Shown here piece by piece: positions 7,008 through 10,071 of a stretch of 10,071 bases of DNA (position 1 is the first letter of the stretch; each line of letters begins with the position of its first letter). The DNA comes from Clostridia bacterium. Lineage in GTDB: Bacteria; Bacillota; Clostridia; UBA1381. The notes beneath the pieces are model-generated. The model was not told the DNA's origin. It saw only the letters and a list, made by a program, of their open reading frames with translations, and did no database searches. Position numbers and translations under genes: made by a program. Where the stretch lies: the NCBI GenBank assembly GCA_900770405.1, contig CAAGKL010000001.1, forward strand, positions 1-10,071. Direction: 5' to 3'.

Positions 7008-7036
7008 ATTATAATACAAACCCCGCGGTATTTCAA
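7008..7036 (-). promoter_or_regulatory. Sigma-A promoter for lon
   Basis: On the minus strand TTGAAA (7031-7036) and a perfect TATAAT (7008-7013) are separated by exactly 17 bases. Transcription would start near 7001, giving a leader of roughly 25 nt that contains the AAGGAG ribosome site. The -35 starts five bases after the stop codon of the upstream ATP-grasp gene. The GC-rich spacer contains the palindrome CCGCGG. This is one of the best promoter matches in the window. Confidence 0.85.
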
Positions 7037-7040
7037 GTAT

Positions 7041-8345
7041 TTAATTGCAGACGAAGGAAACCGTGGATTTTTCGTTGTACTGTGATGAAATTATCCCGCC
7101 GTCGGAAAGCCGCGAATACACGCCCGCAAAGCTGCCGGCATATATATAAAGCCCCGTAAGGTTTGAATACGGCTTGAACACGGCATCATCGGCGGCAAGG
7201 TAAATGTTCTCCGTCCGGTACGGCGTGCAGTATTCCTGCACGATATAGTCCTCCGCGGCATAGCGGGTCACCTTCTCCCGCCATTCGTCCGCCGTAAAGT
7301 CCACCCCGGCAAACACCCCGCGCGAAGCGTAGGAATCGCACGGCTTTATAATATAGCTGTCCTTCTCCGCGCAGATTTTATCCAAATCCGCCTCGGAAAG
7401 CCGCTTTGTGTACGGAATATGCTCCTCGATAAGCGCATTTTCCTCCGGCGTGAGCAGCCGTTTTGTCTCCTCGCTGTGGAGAATGTAAAACAGCGCCTTG
7501 TGGTGAATTACCTGCGTTCTGAACGCGCCGAGCACGCAGACCGCCATATCCTTATACGCCGCGATGAAGTCCGCACATTCGTCATACTGCGCCATAATAT
7601 CCACCGTCACAGCGCGCCGGTAAATTATATCGACCCGCTCGCCATCGGCATCACAGAGCACACCGTCCGCATAGCGCAGCTTTCTTATATCGCATATTTT
7701 CGCGCTGTAGCCGAATTTTTCAAACCGGCGCACGAACTCCTCAAACTCCGGCAGATATGCCTTGTCGAGAAAATCCGCAATTACAATGCGCGGATTTTTG
7801 CGGCGGTTTTTGAAGGTGCGGTAGATATTTCCCGCCTCGCGCACCCACGTATCAAACAGCTCAAAGCTCTGCACATCGCCCAAAAGCTCCCGCGGCAGGT
7901 TATTTTTTTCAAACGCCAGCCCCAACTGCCAATCCTCGATCATCGCGCTCGTACCGTCGGTGTTGAGCTCGCAGAATTTATATCCGCCCGTATCCTCGTT
8001 ATAGAAAATGTCCATACGCATAATCGGGATACTCACATCATAGCCGCAGTCGGTCAAAATGAGCTCCTCGAGCCGCTTGTCGAACGGAAAAAGCCGCCGG
8101 TAGTCGGCATCGGCGATATACGCGCGTATGATTTTGTCAAAAATCGGGTAAAATCCGTCGGCAACGCCGCGGAAATTTTCAATATCGCCGGGCGAGAAAA
8201 TCTTTGGTATGTGCAGCGTCTGCACACAGCGCCCGTGAAATGCCACCGGCGAGGACAGCAGATACTCCCGCACATCGAGCGCGGATTTTTTGCACTCGTC
8301 ATAATTTTCCTTTATATATCCGATTATTTTTTCAGTTTTGCGCAT
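7041..8345 (-). CDS. Glutathionylspermidine-synthase-like ATP-grasp ligase
   Basis: This 434-residue protein resembles the synthetase half of glutathionylspermidine synthase and the circularly permuted ATP-grasp ligases, which join a carboxylate to an amine using ATP. Visible features are YKFCELNTDGTSAMIEDWQ (122-140), comparable to the E-x-N-x-D-x-T-S segment of that family, and IIYRRAVT (240-247). YIIKPCDSYASRGVFAG (331-347) is the likely nucleotide-binding Lys and glycine loop, and YIVQEYC is at 367-373. The C-terminal GLYIYAGSFAGVYSRLSDGG (398-417) is typical of the permuted fold. The N-terminal amidase domain of bifunctional Gsp enzymes is absent. The ATG at 8343-8345 is chosen because GGGGTGA lies about nine bases upstream; a longer reading to 8453 has an N-terminus unlike the family. 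It overlaps the GCS2 gene by 14 bases, so it probably uses gamma-glutamylcysteine or a related product. The exact acceptor is unknown. Confidence 0.8.
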   Translation of the reverse strand: MRKTEKIIGYIKENYDECKKSALDVREYLLSSPVAFHGRCVQTLHIPKIFSPGDIENFRGVADGFYPIFDKIIRAYIADADYRRLFPFDKRLEELILTDCGYDVSIPIMRMDIFYNEDTGGYKFCELNTDGTSAMIEDWQLGLAFEKNNLPRELLGDVQSFELFDTWVREAGNIYRTFKNRRKNPRIVIADFLDKAYLPEFEEFVRRFEKFGYSAKICDIRKLRYADGVLCDADGERVDIIYRRAVTVDIMAQYDECADFIAAYKDMAVCVLGAFRTQVIHHKALFYILHSEETKRLLTPEENALIEEHIPYTKRLSEADLDKICAEKDSYIIKPCDSYASRGVFAGVDFTADEWREKVTRYAAEDYIVQEYCTPYRTENIYLAADDAVFKPYSNLTGLYIYAGSFAGVYSRLSDGGIISSQYNEKSTVSFVCN

Positions 8346-9474
8346 TTTCAAAGTCACCCCGTCTGTGCGCGAGCTCCGCCCATTCCTCCGGCGCAAGCCC
8401 GGCAATAAATTCAACAATTTTCCTTGCCGGCATACCGTAAATTTCCGCATCAAAGCCGCCCCTTGCCACGGCGTGCTTTGCCGCGGCTATATCGCCGACC
8501 TCCGCGTCCTTCAAAAGCCGCAAAACCGCGTCCGCCCCACGGTACAAAACCGCCGCTCCGAACGCCGCATATGCAGCAGCAGCCTTATATTCCATCGCGT
8601 CACCGACGCGGATTTCGATGTATTTTTTAAGCCTTACATCAGGGAATACCATCGACAGAAAATGCTCCAGAGCCTCATCGTCCGTCCCGTATTTTTCCGC
8701 CAGCTCCCCGATTTTCGCGTCTCCCGTATAGCCCGCCTGCGGCATAAAAATCGCCGGCGTATCCATAATTTTCTCCGCATACGAGCCGAACCCGAAGCCC
8801 GGCGAGAACAAATCCTCCGGCACCCACGTGCGCGCCGGGTCAACGTTATCCCATATCTCAATGCGCTTTAAAAAGCCGCCCTCGCCGCCGTTTGCCGCAA
8901 GCAGCGCAAAAACAGGCGTCAAAAGGTACGCCGCGCGGAATTTTTTCACAAAATCCGCCTCGTCGGCATAATCGACCGAAAACTGGCACGATGCGCTCGC
9001 GCGCATCATATACCTGCCGCAGCTGCCGGTTTCCGCAAAATACCTGTCCATATATTCATAGCGTTTTTTGGGTATGAGCGGAATTTTGTCAACGCGCCGC
9101 CGGTCAAGCGCGCCGAACGCCGCAAGCCGCACCCCGCACATCGCAAGCTCGGGCGCGAGCCTTTTGTAAAAGCTTTCAAACGACGCACAAATCCCGCGTA
9201 TGTTCTCCTTCGGGCTTATGCTGACCTCAAGCTGCGCCCCCGGCTCGAGCGAAATGCAGTAGTCGTCGTTCGCGACGCCGATCAAATGCCCGTCCTGCAC
9301 ATTTTTATATTCAAAATCCGGCGCAAGCGCCTCCAAAATTCTCCGAGAGCCCTCATCGTACGCGCAGACCGAACCGTCCGCCTTCAGCACGAAATGCTCC
9401 AGTTCAACGCCTATTCGCCGCCCGGGATTTGCCCCGGCGGCGAAATATCCGCAAAAAGCTTCCTTTGTATCCAT
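8332..9474 (-). CDS. gshA: Glutamate-cysteine ligase, GCS2 (plant/EgtA-like) family
   Basis: Glutamate-cysteine ligases join the gamma-carboxylate of glutamate to cysteine using ATP, the first step of glutathione and related thiol synthesis. The 380-residue protein has the family blocks in order. They are GVELEHFVL (22-30), LEPGAQLEVSISP (76-88), YMMRASASCQFSVDY (155-169), DNVDPARTW (209-217) and FPDVRLKKYIEIRVGD (277-292). The pattern follows the plant/alphaproteobacterial and EgtA class rather than E. coli GshA or the fused GshF of many Firmicutes. It is somewhat shorter than plant enzymes. The ATG at 9472-9474 is preferred over a TTG at 9513 because AAAGGA (complement of 9486-9491) lies upstream and the predicted transcript starts near 9512. 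The ATP-grasp gene overlaps its end. Related GCS2 proteins can act on other amines, so the cysteine preference is inferred from similarity. Confidence 0.85.
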   Translation of the reverse strand: MDTKEAFCGYFAAGANPGRRIGVELEHFVLKADGSVCAYDEGSRRILEALAPDFEYKNVQDGHLIGVANDDYCISLEPGAQLEVSISPKENIRGICASFESFYKRLAPELAMCGVRLAAFGALDRRRVDKIPLIPKKRYEYMDRYFAETGSCGRYMMRASASCQFSVDYADEADFVKKFRAAYLLTPVFALLAANGGEGGFLKRIEIWDNVDPARTWVPEDLFSPGFGFGSYAEKIMDTPAIFMPQAGYTGDAKIGELAEKYGTDDEALEHFLSMVFPDVRLKKYIEIRVGDAMEYKAAAAYAAFGAAVLYRGADAVLRLLKDAEVGDIAAAKHAVARGGFDAEIYGMPARKIVEFIAGLAPEEWAELAHRRGDFENAQN

Positions 9475-9518
9475 ACAAAATCCGTTCCTTTCAAACGCCC
9501 GAAAGACTTCCAATATAT

Positions 9519-9547
9519 ACTATATCACATTTTATTTTAAATATCAA
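9519..9547 (-). promoter_or_regulatory. Sigma-A promoter for the GCS2/ATP-grasp operon
   Basis: On the minus strand TTGATA (9542-9547) is followed after 17 bases by TATAGT (9519-9524), with an AT-only stretch in most of the spacer. The predicted start near 9512 leaves a leader of about 38 nt containing AAAGGA. It also rules out the upstream TTG as the start codon. The promoter faces away from the rpmE promoter across a 51-bp AT-rich stretch (9548-9598). Confidence 0.75.
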
Positions 9548-9598
9548 GAAATCGCGGGAACAAATTTATAATTTTTTTTAAGAAAAGGTAAAAAATAC

Positions 9599-9627
9599 TT
9601 GCAAAATGCCGCGTCTTGTGTTATACT
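9599..9627 (+). promoter_or_regulatory. Sigma-A promoter for rpmE
   Basis: TTGCAA (9599-9604) and TATACT (9622-9627) are separated by exactly 17 bases. The A/T-rich run at 9561-9598 directly upstream could act as an UP element, as expected for a highly expressed ribosomal protein gene. Transcription would begin near 9634, giving a leader of about 50 nt that ends in AAAGGAGG (9666-9673). Confidence 0.8.
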
Positions 9628-9682
9628 TAAACGTAGCGTGTCGTATTGCGCGAAAAATTCAGACGAAAGGAGGGGAAACGCG

Positions 9683-9883
9683 ATGAAGGAGGGAATTCAT
9701 CCCGAATACAAACAGACTACAATCAGATGTGCCTGCGGCGAGGTGATTGAGATCGGCTCTACAAAAGAGAATATCCAGGTCGAAATCTGCTCAAAATGCC
9801 ATCCTTTCTACACCGGTAAGCAGAAGCTCGTCGACACGGGCGGCCGTGTAGAGAAGTTCAACAAACGCTTCGGCAGAAAGTAA
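9683..9883 (+). CDS. rpmE: 50S ribosomal protein L31 (zinc-binding form)
   Basis: This encodes a 66-residue large-subunit protein that sits on the outside of the ribosome and helps bridge the subunits. It opens MKEGIHPEYKQTTIRCACG and contains ICSKCHPFYTGKQK, matching Bacillus RpmE closely in length and pattern. The cysteines at 16, 18, 36 and 39 make it the four-cysteine, zinc-binding form rather than the zinc-free paralogue. The ATG at 9683 has AAAGGAGG nine bases upstream; an in-frame extension to 9599 would begin in the promoter and has no family similarity. It is transcribed away from the GCS2 operon and followed by rpsO, with no clear terminator between them. Confidence 0.98.
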   Translation: MKEGIHPEYKQTTIRCACGEVIEIGSTKENIQVEICSKCHPFYTGKQKLVDTGGRVEKFNKRFGRK

Positions 9884-9920
9884 GTCTTGTTTTTCGGGAA
9901 TTTGAAAATTTACGGTTAAA

Positions 9921-9965
9921 CCCGGGCGCAGTTTTCCGATTCACCAACGGTTACTCAGCCACGGG
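9921..9965 (+). promoter_or_regulatory. Possible structured leader of rpsO
   Basis: In the 110-nt gap between rpmE and rpsO, CCCGGGC (9921-9927) can pair with GCC (9958-9960) and CGGG (9962-9965), leaving A9961 as a single bulge. Inside it, CCG (9936-9938) can pair with CGG (9948-9950) around a 9-nt loop. Bacterial rpsO leaders are often bound by S15 for feedback control, so an autoregulatory element is plausible. The match to a known S15 leader class could not be tested. No convincing promoter was found in this gap. Confidence 0.4.
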
Positions 9966-9993
9966 GGATCATTTATCATAGGAGGTGAACGCA

Positions 9994-10071
9994 ATGACTA
10001 AGGAACGTAAGCAGGAAATTATCGCAACATACGCAACTCACGAGGGCGCTACAGGTTCTCCCGAGGTTCAG
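9994..10071 (+). CDS. rpsO: 30S ribosomal protein S15, N-terminal part (runs off the right edge)
   Basis: The first 26 codons read MTKERKQEIIATYATHEG followed by ATGSPEVQ, the well-known N-terminus of S15. This primary-binding small-subunit protein contacts 16S rRNA at a three-way junction and initiates assembly of the central domain. A perfect AGGAGGTGA (9980-9988) lies five bases before the ATG at 9994. It follows rpmE on the same strand. In many bacteria rpsO is followed by pnp; that region lies outside the window. Confidence 0.97.
   Translation, partial: MTKERKQEIIATYATHEGATGSPEVQ

Noticed and set aside
6977..7040. CIRCE or CtsR heat-shock operator at the lon promoter
   Set aside because: I found neither the CIRCE inverted repeat nor the direct CtsR heptad repeat; only a CCGCGG palindrome in the spacer.
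7419..8408. Long plus-strand open frame (329 codons) opposite the ATP-grasp gene
   Set aside because: No motif or ribosome site supports it, and its composition is that of a shadow frame. The minus-strand protein has clear family motifs.
8346..8453. N-terminal extension of the ATP-grasp protein to 8453
   Set aside because: The extra 36 residues are Arg-rich, lie fully within the GCS2 gene and lack a good ribosome site, whereas the ATG at 8345 has one.
9475..9513. TTG start at 9513 for the GCS2 gene
   Set aside because: It coincides with the predicted transcription start and has no ribosome site; the ATG at 9474 has AAAGGA upstream.
9634..9682. L31 autoregulatory leader in the rpmE 5' UTR
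   Set aside because: Only a weak GCG/CGC pairing is visible in about 50 nt, so there is not enough structure to support a call without a covariance search.
1..10071. CRISPR arrays, insertion sequences, tRNA genes, phage or toxin-antitoxin modules
   Set aside because: No regularly spaced repeats, transposase motifs, cloverleaf sequences or mobile-element ends were seen; the interval is filled by chromosomal housekeeping genes.

Overview
The window looks like chromosomal DNA from a Firmicutes bacterium of the class Clostridia, possibly Oscillospiraceae-like. The reasons are the conserved ylm/divIVA/ileS cell-division neighbourhood, the lonA-engB pair, the strong AGGAGG-type ribosome sites, the sigma-A promoters with 17-bp spacers, and a moderate GC content with AT-rich promoter islands. 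The genus cannot be named from sequence reading alone. Almost the whole window is densely packed and transcribed on the minus strand. Two ribosomal protein genes at the right end run on the plus strand.

Read in the direction of transcription from right to left, the minus strand starts with a two-gene cluster (9474-7041). It encodes a plant/EgtA-type (GCS2 family) glutamate-cysteine ligase and, overlapping it, a glutathionylspermidine-synthase-like ATP-grasp ligase. Together they look like a short pathway for gamma-glutamylcysteine and a downstream amide such as glutathione or a variant thiol. No terminator is visible after it. A near-consensus sigma-A promoter lies immediately before the next gene, lon (LonA protease, TTG start). 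lon overlaps engB (ribosome-assembly GTPase) by 4 nt, and engB overlaps a membrane-anchored HlyD-like adaptor gene. These are followed by yggS/ylmE (PLP homeostasis) and sepF (FtsZ membrane anchor), then a terminator-like hairpin. ylmH (S4 RNA-binding protein), divIVA and the 5' part of ileS follow. The order yggS-sepF-ylmH-divIVA-ileS is the classical Gram-positive ylm cluster, but ylmG is absent.

Promoters that I can read directly, all with 17-bp spacers, precede the GCS2 gene, lon, rpmE, sepF (lying inside yggS in a strikingly AT-rich patch) and ileS (overlapping the divIVA stop codon).

On the plus strand, rpmE (ribosomal protein L31, four-cysteine zinc form) is read divergently from the GCS2 gene. 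It is followed by the start of rpsO (S15), which runs off the window. The 110-nt gap before rpsO can fold into a bulged stem that may be an S15 autoregulatory leader.

The least ordinary parts are the GCS2/ATP-grasp pair, the lone HlyD-like adaptor inside the division cluster, and the internal sepF and ileS promoters. I see no CRISPR array, insertion sequence, tRNA or rRNA gene, or phage-like region.
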